A stretch of DNA of 64,000 nucleotides from Variovorax paradoxus (GTDB lineage Bacteria; Pseudomonadota; Gammaproteobacteria; Burkholderiales; Burkholderiaceae_C): positions 2,046,001 to 2,110,000 of the forward strand of contig CP063166.1 of NCBI GenBank assembly GCA_016806145.1, in the 5' to 3' direction. Positions 8,247 through 17,461 of this stretch are shown here, piece after piece. The notes below the pieces were generated by a model, which had not been told where the DNA came from, searched no databases, and was given only the letters and a program-made list of their open reading frames with translations. Every line of letters starts with the position of its first letter. Within the stretch, counting starts at the first letter, position 1. Position numbers and translations under genes: made by a program.

Positions 8247-8728
8247 TCACGCTCACCGTCAACGGCGTCGACCACGCGCTCGACATCGATCCCTCCATGC
8301 CGCTGCTGTACGCACTGCGCAACCACCTCAAGCTCAATGGCGCCAAGTACGGCTGCGGCCTCGGCCAGTGCGGCGCGTGCACCGTGATCGTCGACAAGCG
8401 CCCCGTGTTCTCGTGCCTGATGCCGGTGTCGGCGGTGGGCAAGCGCGCGGTGCGCACCATCGAGGGCCTGGGCAGCGCCGACAAGCCGGCGCCGATCCAG
8501 CAGGCCTTCATCGAGCAGCAGTCGGCCCAGTGCGGTTACTGCATCGCCGGCATGGTGATGCGCGCGCAGGCGCTGCTCGACGAGCGCCCGGGCGCCGACG
8601 AGGAAGAGATCCGCCAGCACATGCAGCCCAACCTCTGCCGCTGCGGCACCCACATGCGCATCGTGGCCGCGATCGTCGATGCGTCGAAGACGCTGGCCGG
8701 CACCGCGCGACAAGGAGCATCGCGATGA
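8243..8728 (+). CDS. 2Fe-2S subunit of a molybdenum hydroxylase (isoquinoline 1-oxidoreductase alpha-like)
   Basis: 161-aa electron-transfer subunit with two [2Fe-2S] clusters. The plant-type ferredoxin domain uses Cys38, 43, 46 and 58 (GCGLGQCGACTVIV, then FSC); the C-terminal all-helical domain uses Cys97, 100, 132 and 134 (QCGYCIAGM and LCRCG). All eight cysteines are present and the length is normal. It has no signal peptide, as expected if it is carried out of the cell by the Tat signal of the large subunit. ATGA overlaps join it to both neighbours. Closest recognisable family: IorA and the CoxS/NdhS group; substrate unknown. Confidence 0.93.
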   Translation: MITLTVNGVDHALDIDPSMPLLYALRNHLKLNGAKYGCGLGQCGACTVIVDKRPVFSCLMPVSAVGKRAVRTIEGLGSADKPAPIQQAFIEQQSAQCGYCIAGMVMRAQALLDERPGADEEEIRQHMQPNLCRCGTHMRIVAAIVDASKTLAGTARQGASR

Positions 8729-11019
8729 GCCGCCCCGCACGGCGGCATGACGCCGCGCTGCGCAACCCGAGCCGGCGCCACTTCTTGGCCGCGGGTTCGC
8801 TCACCGTGAGCTTCTCGCTCTGGCCCGGCGCCGCCGCGCTGGCCCAGCAGGGCAAGCAGGCTACCGAGGCGGGCGCGCCCAGCGCGCTCGATGCCGGCAC
8901 CGCCAAGCTGCCGGGCGACCTCACCGGCACGCCCATGCTCGACGCCTGGATCCGCATCGACGAGCAGGGCCGCATCACCGTGTGGACCGGCAAGGCCGAG
9001 CTCGGCACCGGCATCCGCACCGCCTTCACGCAGATCGCCGCCGAGGAACTGGGCGTGGCCTTCGAGGCGGTGCACCTGGTGACGGCCGACACTGCCGTCA
9101 CGCCCAACGAGGGCTACACGGCCGGCAGCCATTCCACCGCCGACAGCGGCACCGCCATCCTCAACGCGGCGGCGCAGGTGCGCGTGCTGCTCGTGGGCTC
9201 GGCCGCCGGCAAGCTCGGCGTGGCGGCCGACACCCTCAGGTTGCGCGATGGCGTCATCTCCGCCCCCGACGGCCGCACCCTGAGCTACGGCCAGGCCGTG
9301 AGCGGCCTCGACCTGCACCGGCGCGCCGAGCCGCGCTCCGAGCTGGTCGATCCGAAGCAGCACCGCGTCATCGGCCAGTCGCGCCGGCGGCTCGACATCC
9401 CGGGCAAGGTCACCGGTGGCGCGAGCTACGTGCAGGACATGCGCCTGCCGGGCATGGTGCATGCGCGCATGGTGCGGCCGCCGTCGTATGGCGCCGTGCT
9501 GACCGGCGTCGACAGCGCGGCCGTCGAGAAGATGCCGGGCGTCGTCAAGGTGGTGCGCGACGGCAGCTTCCTGGCCGTGGTGGCGCAGGACGAGTGGCAG
9601 GCCATCCAGGCCATGCGCGCGCTCACCGAGGCCGCGCGCTGGCAGGAGAGCGCCTCGCTGCCCACGCCGGCCACCATTTACGACACGTTGATGAAGCTGC
9701 CCCGGCAGGAGATCCACGTCGGTGACCGCCATGGCGAGACCGTGCCCGCGGCCAAGACCCTGCATGCGCGCTTCACCAAGCCCTACCTCGCGCATGCGTC
9801 GATCGGCCCCTCGTGCGCCGTCGCGCAGTTCGATGCGCAGGGCAAGCTCACCGTGTGGACCCATTCGCAGGGCGTGTTCCCGATGCGCGGCGCGCTGTCG
9901 GAGCTGCTCTCGATGAAGCCCGAGGACATCCGCTGCGTGCACGTCGAAGGCTCGGGCTGCTACGGCCACAACGCCGCCGACGATGCCGGCGCCGAGGCCG
10001 CGCTCATCGCGCGCGCCGTGCCGGGACGGCCGGTGCGGCTGCAATGGATGCGCGAGCACGAGTTCACCTGGGAGCCTTTCGGCCCCGCGATGGTCACCGA
10101 CGTGAAGGCCTCGCTCGACGCCAGCGGCCGCGTGGTCGACTGGCAGTACGAGATCTGGAGCAACTCGCACAACCAGCGCCTGGACAACGCCGGGCGCTTC
10201 ATCTCCGCGCAGTACCTCGCCAGGCCCTTCACGCCGGCCCCGCCCAAGCCCATTCCCATGCCCGAGGGCGGCGGCGACCGCAACAGCCTGCCGCTGTACA
10301 ACTTCGCCAACTACAACGTCGAGCACCACTTCCTGCCCGACATGCCGGTGCGTGTGTCGGCCATGCGCGGGCTCGGCGCGTACATGAACGTCTTCACCAT
10401 CGAGAGCTTCATGGACGAGCTGGCCGCCGCCGCGGGCGCCGATCCGGTGGAGTTCCGGCTGCGCCACCTCGACGACCCGCGCGGGCGCGACGTCGTGCAG
10501 CTCGCGGCGAAGAAGTTCGGCTGGGACCCCCAGCGCAAGCGCGTGCCGAACCGCGGCGTGGGCTTCTCATTCGCCCAGTACAAGAACCTGATGAGCTACC
10601 TCGCGCTGGCGGTCGAGGTGTCGATCGTGCCGGAGACCGGCGAGATCCGCATCGAGCGCGCCATCGCGGCCATCGACTGCGGCCAGGTCGTCAACCCCGA
10701 CGGCGTGCGCAACCAGGTCGAGGGCGGCATCCTGCAGTCGGCCAGCTGGACCCTGTACGAGCAGGTGCAGTACGACGCCCAGCGCATCCGCAGCTACGAC
10801 TGGAGCCGCTATCCGATCATGCGGTTCTCGGACGTGCCGCGGAAGGTGGAGGTGCACATCATCGATCGGCCTGGTGCGCCGTTTCTGGGGACCGGCGAAG
10901 CTTCGCAGGGGCCGGCGCCTGCGGCGTTGGGGAATGCGATTGCGGATGCTACGGGGCGGAGGTTGCGGGGGTTGCCGTTGGCGGCGGGGCGGAGGTTGAA
11001 GGAATACAGGCAGGGTTGA
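8725..11019 (+). CDS. Molybdopterin-binding large subunit (isoquinoline 1-oxidoreductase beta-like)
   Basis: 764-aa catalytic subunit of the xanthine oxidase superfamily, IorB type. It begins with a Tat signal (SRRHFLAAGSLTVSFS, with the twin Arg), so the folded cofactor-loaded enzyme should be exported. Recognisable blocks are the Gly-rich GKAELGTGIRTAFTQIAAEELGV (about 85-108), the TAGSHSTADSG segment, and the C-terminal LAVEVSIVPETGEIRIERAIAAIDCGQVVNPDGVRNQVEGG with GTGEASQGPAPAALGNAIADATG; the late Glu of GTGEAS matches the catalytic base position of the family. Start ATG at 8725 overlaps the previous stop. Together with the cytochrome gene it forms a periplasmic dehydrogenase for an aldehyde or N-heterocycle; which one cannot be told from sequence. 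Confidence 0.92.
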   Translation: MSRPARRHDAALRNPSRRHFLAAGSLTVSFSLWPGAAALAQQGKQATEAGAPSALDAGTAKLPGDLTGTPMLDAWIRIDEQGRITVWTGKAELGTGIRTAFTQIAAEELGVAFEAVHLVTADTAVTPNEGYTAGSHSTADSGTAILNAAAQVRVLLVGSAAGKLGVAADTLRLRDGVISAPDGRTLSYGQAVSGLDLHRRAEPRSELVDPKQHRVIGQSRRRLDIPGKVTGGASYVQDMRLPGMVHARMVRPPSYGAVLTGVDSAAVEKMPGVVKVVRDGSFLAVVAQDEWQAIQAMRALTEAARWQESASLPTPATIYDTLMKLPRQEIHVGDRHGETVPAAKTLHARFTKPYLAHASIGPSCAVAQFDAQGKLTVWTHSQGVFPMRGALSELLSMKPEDIRCVHVEGSGCYGHNAADDAGAEAALIARAVPGRPVRLQWMREHEFTWEPFGPAMVTDVKASLDASGRVVDWQYEIWSNSHNQRLDNAGRFISAQYLARPFTPAPPKPIPMPEGGGDRNSLPLYNFANYNVEHHFLPDMPVRVSAMRGLGAYMNVFTIESFMDELAAAAGADPVEFRLRHLDDPRGRDVVQLAAKKFGWDPQRKRVPNRGVGFSFAQYKNLMSYLALAVEVSIVPETGEIRIERAIAAIDCGQVVNPDGVRNQVEGGILQSASWTLYEQVQYDAQRIRSYDWSRYPIMRFSDVPRKVEVHIIDRPGAPFLGTGEASQGPAPAALGNAIADATGRRLRGLPLAAGRRLKEYRQG

Positions 11020-11326
11020 GGCTGGGGGAGGTTGGCGGCGGGCGCCACGTTTGTGAGGCTTTGCCCAAATAGATTGCTACTCGGGCCAGCGTGCGCAAAC
11101 GATCTCTAGCCTGAAGTTTCTTTGAAAGGGCGCAGCTCCATTTGTTTGCTGTGCATCGTCAGCAGGGGGAAGGCTGCTTCGCAGCGGCAGCGGTAGTTCG
11201 CACCTACCAAGCGAGCTCACGCTTTCCGCTCCGAACCCGCCGCTCGTGCAGCGGAGGTCGGCGACAGCCTTCGAGTTATGTCTCTCTTCCTTTATGAGGC
11301 ACTGGTTAAAAAAACGTGAGGGCCAA
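11020..11326. other. Intergenic left border of the accessory island
   Basis: About 300 nt with no supportable gene. Base composition falls from very GC-rich to moderate around 11070, marking the left edge of the island. The 115-aa open frame on the minus strand (11077-11424) overlaps the end of the NTPase gene, lacks a recognisable domain and is compositionally like random sequence. I see no integrase, insertion sequence or target-site repeat. Confidence 0.5.
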
Positions 11327-13627
11327 CTATTCGCGGAGTGTCTTGAACATCTCGCGAACTTCATCGTCAGTAACCACCTCTGCTTGACTCGCCGCCGTTG
11401 ACTTGGAATACCCGCCGCCTTCATATTCCGGCTCTCGCTCCTCGCGTTCGCTTATCGTTTCGTCGATCAAAGCGATGGTGCGCGCAAAGTCAAGGCCGTA
11501 TTGCTGGGCCAACTCGGTCAAAGAAGTTCGCAAGTCGTTCAGTTCACTGGTATCGGTGCAGTCATCAATGTCATACCGAACGCCTTCACTCCGGTAGTGC
11601 GTCAGGGCTTCGCTCAGTTGCTGCTCATCCCGATGTGACCATTCCAGCGCAGAGTCCGGGAACTGAAGCAAGGCCAACCAGTCAGACGCGCTCGCCATTT
11701 CGAGGTGGCCGAGCAGCCCGTCCAGCACTGTGCGATGGATGGATTGGCCCCCCTGGCTCAGATACCAGGTGCGCTCTTTCATTGATTCCAGGGCGTTGAG
11801 CGTGTCTCGAAAGTCGATGCTCCGCTTTCCCCAACGATCGACGAGGTGCGTTCCATACTCTTCGCACAGGCGGAGAAGCCCTCGGTCCTGCAGCGCTTCG
11901 CAAATCTCGACGAGCTTCGTCAAGCGGGCTTCTTCAGCCGTGTCGATCGAAGATCCGAAGATCCCCTTCGCCGTTTTCTCCCATCGTGTCGACTCGCCAT
12001 ACAAGACCTGCTTCAACGCCGACTTAAAGCGCGTGGCATCGGCAGCTATCGCGGCGCGCAGCGGCTGGTCAGGTCGCTCGATCGCCAAGTCCCAGACGTT
12101 CGCAAGCTGTCTGAACCGGATCGTGTCAGCCGCAAGATTGAAGGCAATTGCCGGTGTGCGACAGATGACGCTGGCGGCGAAGTCCCGGATGGACGGGTTG
12201 ATGAATTCGGCATACCCCGAGCGGTATGACAGGAAGGCGCCGTCGAGTTCTTGAAGCGCCGTGCGAAAGTCGCCGGGGCTATGCGGCCGGTTGTAGCGTT
12301 CCGAATTTCCTCGATGAATTGCCTCGAAAGCGGGTTCGAGGTCCACCACATCAACCCGCTGACCAAGGCTATAGAGCGCCAACAAAAGGTCGCGTCCAGC
12401 GTCGGAAATTTGCGTCGCGAATGCATGAGACCACAGGCCCTCAGGCGACTGAAGTAGCGCCGTGATGCGTGGCTTGTACTGCTCCGACGGCGGTGATTGC
12501 AGACGGGTCAGCGATGCCAGCCATTCGACCAAGCGCGGATTGAATTGGTCGTGCTTGATGATCTCAAGGAAAAAGTCATCCTGCAGGATCACGTCCTTGT
12601 ACGCGAGGGGAAGATCGCTGAAATACAAGTGGTTGTAGAGAATTCTGGCGCGTTGCCCGAAGGAATAGTCGCCCAGTCCCAGCACGCAGCGGTGAGCCAT
12701 CATCGTGCTGTGCAGAAAGCGCTCCGAAATCTGGAACGCGCGGCGCAGGATGTGCTCTCGCGTGGTTAAGACGAACCTGCTGTACGGCGTGTTACGCACC
12801 ATGTCCATGAAGTTCACCAAGGCTGCATCGTGGTTGCTGCCGAGATAGGTGCGTTGGTCACCGAGGAACGTTTGGCCAAGAAAGTCGTCGTAGTAAAAAA
12901 TCTGCTTGCTTTGCTGACGAAAGAGCCGCTTGCCCTCGCCCACGTCGGTTTGCATCACGATGGGCTGGTAGCCGTCTTCCAGATGGGCGTATAGCAGCAT
13001 CTCGGCCAGAGTCGTCTTGCCAATGCCGGGAACCCCTGAAATGACGACGACCCGATGTTCGTCCAGTAGCTGCTGAGCGCGCGGGAACGCCTTGTTCTGA
13101 ACGAACACAGGCAACTTACGCCGGATACGCTCGACTTCAAATTCGGTCTGCGAGATTTCGGCGTTGTGCAACACGCGATCCAATACCGTCGCGCTCGTGA
13201 GCCAGAGCTTGAAGTTGGCGCGTTCGATATCGGGGTGGCGGCTCAACAGGCCGTTCAGATCGCCGGCACCGATGACATCGGCTGGCCCCAGGATGAAAGG
13301 CCGGAGAAGCACGATCAGCTTGTCCTTGTCGGCCGGTGAAAGCGGCAGCGAAGTTACAAGGACATAGCGCTGTGGGCGAAGCCGCTCCACCTTGGGAAGC
13401 TCAGTGCTACGCAGATGCGACAGCAAATTGCTGATGGACGACGACGCGTAGTGCTTGCACTGCACGATTGTCGTGCCGCCCGTCAGCGGGGCGTAGCGGA
13501 GATCAATGCCTTGATCGCGCCCGCTCTTGAAAGCCTCCAGCGCGACCTTCCACTCGGCCTGCAGCAAATCCCTGGTCAGCTCTTCGAAATCCAGGGGAGA
13601 CAGCGATTTGTAGTCATAGCGGCTCAT
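11327..13627 (-). CDS. Mrr-type nuclease fused to STAND-like NTPase (probable conflict-system effector)
   Basis: 766 aa, not a housekeeping family. The N-terminal about 130 residues are a restriction-endonuclease fold: FEELTRDLL (14-22), GRDQGIDLR with Asp42 and VQCKHY with Gln56/Lys58, matching the D...QxK metal-site pattern of Mrr-like PD-(D/E)XK nucleases. Then comes an NTPase with Walker A GVPGIGKTTLAE (198-209) and a hydrophobic, acidic Walker B-like IFYYDDFLGQ (243-252), the pattern of novel STAND NTPases. The remaining 450 residues are helical and lack known motifs; they may sense the trigger. The start is 13 nt after the S8 protease stop, so it is the last gene of the island operon. 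Codons are clearly AT-richer than in the flanking genes, pointing to transfer. Nuclease activity and defence role are inference. Confidence 0.82.
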   Translation of the reverse strand: MSRYDYKSLSPLDFEELTRDLLQAEWKVALEAFKSGRDQGIDLRYAPLTGGTTIVQCKHYASSSISNLLSHLRSTELPKVERLRPQRYVLVTSLPLSPADKDKLIVLLRPFILGPADVIGAGDLNGLLSRHPDIERANFKLWLTSATVLDRVLHNAEISQTEFEVERIRRKLPVFVQNKAFPRAQQLLDEHRVVVISGVPGIGKTTLAEMLLYAHLEDGYQPIVMQTDVGEGKRLFRQQSKQIFYYDDFLGQTFLGDQRTYLGSNHDAALVNFMDMVRNTPYSRFVLTTREHILRRAFQISERFLHSTMMAHRCVLGLGDYSFGQRARILYNHLYFSDLPLAYKDVILQDDFFLEIIKHDQFNPRLVEWLASLTRLQSPPSEQYKPRITALLQSPEGLWSHAFATQISDAGRDLLLALYSLGQRVDVVDLEPAFEAIHRGNSERYNRPHSPGDFRTALQELDGAFLSYRSGYAEFINPSIRDFAASVICRTPAIAFNLAADTIRFRQLANVWDLAIERPDQPLRAAIAADATRFKSALKQVLYGESTRWEKTAKGIFGSSIDTAEEARLTKLVEICEALQDRGLLRLCEEYGTHLVDRWGKRSIDFRDTLNALESMKERTWYLSQGGQSIHRTVLDGLLGHLEMASASDWLALLQFPDSALEWSHRDEQQLSEALTHYRSEGVRYDIDDCTDTSELNDLRTSLTELAQQYGLDFARTIALIDETISEREEREPEYEGGGYSKSTAASQAEVVTDDEVREMFKTLRE

Positions 13628-13640
13628 TCATCACCAGCCT

Positions 13641-16325
13641 TTACTCGCCGACTTCGACTTCCATTTCCGCCTCCGCCTCGATCTCTTCCGTCTGGGCTTG
13701 CAGTTCGGCAATGGCGGCGCGCAGGGGTTCGTATATTGTGATCTCGCCGCCCTGAATTTCAAACGTCACCGCAAGGGCATAGCGGGCGACTGAACCTGGA
13801 TCGTGGCTCCAACCTTGATGACCCACCACGGCGATGCAGAAGTGATCAGGCAACGCGTTCGAGCGAACGACGGCCCAGTCCTTTTGCACCGTGCCGCTGT
13901 TTCGCTTGTGATCGCGAATCACGCCCCACTGCGGCTTTTCATGCAAGGTCCATGGCAAGGTCGATCCGGGCAACGGCTCGTCGTCATTGGCGACGTTCTT
14001 CAGGGCGCGTACCCGGAAGTCGTTGAGACCCTCGCCGAGGTTGCTGGTCTTCCAGTCAACCCAGGTCGAGAGATAACGCCGCAAGTTTCGGCGCGTGCGG
14101 CGAGGCTGGGCCACGTAGGAAAGCGTGACATCAATCCGCACATCGAATTCATCCGCCTGTTTGCGAAGCTCCGGCGGGATCGGCACTTGATAGACGTGGC
14201 ATTCGGCCGCGTGAATCTGGGTTTCGCCGCTGGTGATGAATGTCGTGCGGTGATCGGTGTTGGCCGTGGCGCGTTGTTCATCGGGGATGCCGTACCCCAA
14301 GCAGCGCAGCGCATGTGATGCCGCATCCAGCAAGGCCTGCTTCTCTGCCTGCGGTTGGTTAACGGGAGGATTGCGCAGGCGCGTCAGCACGTCTTCCGCC
14401 CAGGTCGGCCATTGCGCCGATTGCACGACAAGCGCGCGGTAAAGCAGCGCCGGTTCGTCGGGCAGCACACGCTGCACCTGGGCCGCGATGCGCGCGACTT
14501 TGGGGGCAGCATAGGAAGTGCCTGCATCGTCGCGGTCGGACGCCGGACCCCCTGCATGCAGCGTTGACCGGACCAGCTCGGGGCAAGCAGCCGGGATGCG
14601 GCCGCCACCTTGGATATCGGGCGGGTTGTTGGACGTGCGGACGGCATCGCCGCCGTAAGCAACGACTTCCGGCTTGATGACGCTCCAGATGCCTGGCCCC
14701 GTTCGAGAAAAGGCAGACGGGCCATCGGGCTGGATCGCGAAGGTGCGCCATGCGTCTGATTCCGCAACGTCGTAGGCCACGGAACCGACGGTCAGTGCTT
14801 GCAGGCTCTGACCGGGATTGGCGACCCGGACGGAATCCTCGGTGAGATAGCCGGGGTAGTCCCGGCCACCGGCAAGGTGCTCGCGGATGCCAAGCAATGG
14901 CCCGGCCCCTTCGATCGGTAGGTTCCCCGCGCTCTGCACCACCAGCACGTCACGCTCACTGCAAAGCTGGTCGATCTCCGCCGCCCATGCGGACATGTAG
15001 CGCGTACGGCAATAGCCGCGCGCGTTGATGGAGTGATTGAAGATGCGCGTCTGTCGCGCCCCCTCGTTGAAGCGCTCGACGGCTTGCCGTATGGCCTCCG
15101 GCGGGAAAAGCGTGACAGGCATCAGGTTTTGCGCATCGAGCACGCGCGCGTTCTGAATCCAGAACGGCAGTGCCGGCGTACCGGCCTTGGGGATTTCCTC
15201 GCCGTAAAGCACGGCTCCGGCCACCCTGGTGCCGTGGCCTCCGGGCGCGACTTCATCCGCTACCGCTGTGGCGGCCGTTCCAGGCAGAAAGCAGTGCGAT
15301 GCGACCTGATCGACAGCCGGCTGAAGCAAGGGGTGCCCCTCCTGAATGCCGCTGTCGATCACACAGACCGCTGGCGCATCCGCATTGGGCGGAGTCGGAG
15401 CAACCTGTTGGCCTGCCTGACCGGCCTGGGCTGGGACCGCTTGCGGCAGAACGATGTCTTCGGGCTCCAAAACTTCGAAGATGTAGGGATAGTTCAGGAT
15501 GAAGTCCTTGAGCCCCTTCCCCAAAATCTTGAGCCGAACCGTGAAGCTGTCGGGCAGCACGCCGGCACTGAACGGTGCGCCATCGATATTGTGGAGGATC
15601 TCGCCCTGGTAAACCGCGCGGAAACTTTCAATCTGGTTCTCGCGCTCGATCTTCAGCGCTTCCCAGGTGTCATAGGCGGCATTGCGCTTTTGCGACCAGT
15701 CGAGTTCTTTCGAAGCCCAGGAGGCGTCAGTATCGCGTTTGCCGCGCTTTGGCACCGCTGGGATTTCCTGGGTGCCGGCACAGGCGATGCCGACATCGAC
15801 AATAAAGTCTTGAGCGTCGGCGATGTTGCCCCATTCGGCAAAGAGCCGTTCCGACAGGATACGGCCGAGCCGGTCGGTCTGATTGGGGTCGTCAAACAAC
15901 TGATAGATGCTGGCAATCGTGGCCGAGCCATGAATGTTCACGGCAAAGCCATTGACCATGGCGAGGAACGACGCCACGTCGATGTCTGCCGACGCGACGA
16001 TGACATAGCCCTCTTCCTGCTCCGCCACGATCTCGAAATCGAAGTACTCCCGCAGCACATCGAGGTCTAGCCTCGGGTCCACCTTAAGCAGGATGGGAAT
16101 GCCGTTCGGTATGACCGGCAGTGCTTGGCCCAGGCGTTGTGCTTGGCGCTGCTTCCAATTGCCCGACAGTGCTTGTGCGGCACCTTGCAGCGTGGCGCTA
16201 TGCGCTTGCCGGGCGTTCTTGTTGGCAAGCGTTTGGGGATTGGTCTTGCCTCCACTGGGCAGGCGCGCACGACCTTGATAGCGGAGTAGGAGTGGCAGGT
16301 GTTCGAAGTTGTGCTCGCCGAGCAT
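13641..16325 (-). CDS. S8 (subtilisin-like) serine peptidase, long N-terminal domain
   Basis: 894 aa. The catalytic triad is complete: Asp324 in VCVIDSGIQ, His364 in GGHGTRVAG and Ser604 in GTSYAAPKVA, with the oxyanion Asn468 in VVQSAGN. No signal peptide is visible, so it should act in the cytoplasm, unlike secreted subtilisins. About 310 residues of unassigned N-terminal sequence precede the protease domain and could hold it inactive or bind the ATPase; about 260 residues follow it, ending in a Glu-rich tail (EIEAEAEMEVEVGE). It starts 3 nt after the AAA+ gene stop. S8 peptidases paired with an adjacent AAA+ ATPase recur in bacterial genomes; here the pair is combined with a nuclease-NTPase. 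Target protein unknown. Confidence 0.88.
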   Translation of the reverse strand: MLGEHNFEHLPLLLRYQGRARLPSGGKTNPQTLANKNARQAHSATLQGAAQALSGNWKQRQAQRLGQALPVIPNGIPILLKVDPRLDLDVLREYFDFEIVAEQEEGYVIVASADIDVASFLAMVNGFAVNIHGSATIASIYQLFDDPNQTDRLGRILSERLFAEWGNIADAQDFIVDVGIACAGTQEIPAVPKRGKRDTDASWASKELDWSQKRNAAYDTWEALKIERENQIESFRAVYQGEILHNIDGAPFSAGVLPDSFTVRLKILGKGLKDFILNYPYIFEVLEPEDIVLPQAVPAQAGQAGQQVAPTPPNADAPAVCVIDSGIQEGHPLLQPAVDQVASHCFLPGTAATAVADEVAPGGHGTRVAGAVLYGEEIPKAGTPALPFWIQNARVLDAQNLMPVTLFPPEAIRQAVERFNEGARQTRIFNHSINARGYCRTRYMSAWAAEIDQLCSERDVLVVQSAGNLPIEGAGPLLGIREHLAGGRDYPGYLTEDSVRVANPGQSLQALTVGSVAYDVAESDAWRTFAIQPDGPSAFSRTGPGIWSVIKPEVVAYGGDAVRTSNNPPDIQGGGRIPAACPELVRSTLHAGGPASDRDDAGTSYAAPKVARIAAQVQRVLPDEPALLYRALVVQSAQWPTWAEDVLTRLRNPPVNQPQAEKQALLDAASHALRCLGYGIPDEQRATANTDHRTTFITSGETQIHAAECHVYQVPIPPELRKQADEFDVRIDVTLSYVAQPRRTRRNLRRYLSTWVDWKTSNLGEGLNDFRVRALKNVANDDEPLPGSTLPWTLHEKPQWGVIRDHKRNSGTVQKDWAVVRSNALPDHFCIAVVGHQGWSHDPGSVARYALAVTFEIQGGEITIYEPLRAAIAELQAQTEEIEAEAEMEVEVGE

Positions 16326-16328
16326 GCC

Positions 16329-17336
16329 TTATCCCCTGTGCGCCGCGTCGTGCCGCTGCAGTTCTTCGATAGTTTGCGCCAGCATGCCATGCACCAGGGT
16401 CTGGCCGCCTGCGAGAACAGCGGCCTTTGCCGCATCCTGCGCTGCTTTGACCACCATCGCCGCAGAAGAGCCGTTCAGCTTCGAAGCCAATTGGTCCCAA
16501 TGCATCGGCTTTTCAAAGCGCACGGTGGAGAGCGTCATGCGCAGCAGCTTTTCGATCTCCTCTGGGCCTGGCAGCGGGATCGAGAACACATCATCAAAGC
16601 GGCGGAACAACGCGGGGTCGAGAGCCGATTCCAGATTGGTTGTTGCGACCAGCAGGCCCGGTGCGTCGTACTCCTCCATGAGTTGGAGCAGCGAATTGAC
16701 GATGCGGGATACCTCGCCGATGTCTTTTGACGCGGTGCGCGACCTCGCGATGAAGTCGCATTCGTCGAGCAGCAGCACGCAGGGCTTTTCCCGCGCAGCG
16801 CTGAAGATCGAGCGTAGGTTCTGCGCCGACTCGCCGAAGAAAGATGAAATTAGCACGTCGAACCGTACCTTCATCAGCGGCAGGCCTGTGTTCCAGGCAA
16901 GACGCTTGGCCCCCAGGGATTTGCCGCAGCCGGGCGGGCCGTAGAGCAGCACCGTCTTCCGCGGCTTGAACCCGAAGACGCGCAGGCGATCACGGGCGGC
17001 ATATTCCGCCTCAATGCGCGCGAAGCGCTGCTCGACCACGTCCGGCAGCACCATGTGATGCTCAAGCTGATCGTGCGGGATGAGCGTGGCCAAGTTTTCG
17101 CCATGGCGGCGGCTGAGGGGCAGTTCTTTGAGCGTCCGATCGGCATTCGCCGCCGCTGAGGGCGTGTCGGGCCGTTTGGCTTTGGGCTGCTTCAGGATCG
17201 CTTCGAGCTGAGCGGCGAGCCGGACATGTCCGGTCTTCCGTTCAGCTTCGACGATCTTGCTCGCCAGCCGATCCAAGTCACTCTGTGAGCCATCTGCAAT
17301 GGCTCGTACTACTCTTTTGAGAATATCGGCATTCAT
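16329..17336 (-). CDS. AAA+ ATPase (FtsH/spastin-like single AAA module)
   Basis: 335 aa with one AAA module in the C-terminal two thirds: Walker A GPPGCGKS (133-140), Walker B VLLLDECD (187-194), sensor-1 ATTN (231-234) and an arginine finger in LFRRFDD (243-249). The N-terminal about 100 residues are helical and probably recognise substrate or partner. There is no membrane segment and no fused protease, so proteolysis is presumably supplied by the S8 enzyme encoded 3 nt downstream. The start overlaps the stop of the 42-aa mini-ORF by ATGA (17333-17336). Inference: it forms a hexamer that unfolds or presents proteins to the S8 protease, or gates its activation. Confidence 0.9.
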   Translation of the reverse strand: MNADILKRVVRAIADGSQSDLDRLASKIVEAERKTGHVRLAAQLEAILKQPKAKRPDTPSAAANADRTLKELPLSRRHGENLATLIPHDQLEHHMVLPDVVEQRFARIEAEYAARDRLRVFGFKPRKTVLLYGPPGCGKSLGAKRLAWNTGLPLMKVRFDVLISSFFGESAQNLRSIFSAAREKPCVLLLDECDFIARSRTASKDIGEVSRIVNSLLQLMEEYDAPGLLVATTNLESALDPALFRRFDDVFSIPLPGPEEIEKLLRMTLSTVRFEKPMHWDQLASKLNGSSAAMVVKAAQDAAKAAVLAGGQTLVHGMLAQTIEELQRHDAAHRG

Positions 17337-17461
17337 GCGACATCACCTTTACTTGCGAGCTGTCGGACGAGCGATAGCACGCCGACGGAATGGATTCCAT
17401 TGCCAAAGGCTGGTTCGTGCGCTTGCAGCCTGATCGAGTGTTGCCGGAGCATCGCAGTCAT
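17333..17461 (-). CDS. 42-aa mini-ORF coupled on both sides
   Basis: Unrecognised 42-residue peptide. Its ATG (17461) overlaps the stop of the HTH gene (ATGA, 17458-17461) and its TGA overlaps the ATG of the AAA+ gene (ATGA, 17333-17336), so it fills the whole gap between them. Chance would rarely give both overlaps. It is mildly basic, with no Cys and no membrane segment. It may be a real small protein, or a leader whose translation carries ribosomes into the AAA+ gene. The open frame also extends upstream inside the HTH gene, but without support. Confidence 0.6.
   Translation of the reverse strand: MTAMLRQHSIRLQAHEPAFGNGIHSVGVLSLVRQLASKGDVA

Noticed and set aside
8536..10467. 643-aa open frame on the minus strand
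   Set aside because: Antisense to the Mo subunit; composition is that of a shadow frame and the sense frame has all family motifs.
11077..11424. 115-aa open frame at the island edge
   Set aside because: Overlaps the end of the NTPase gene in another frame, no ribosome-binding site or domain.
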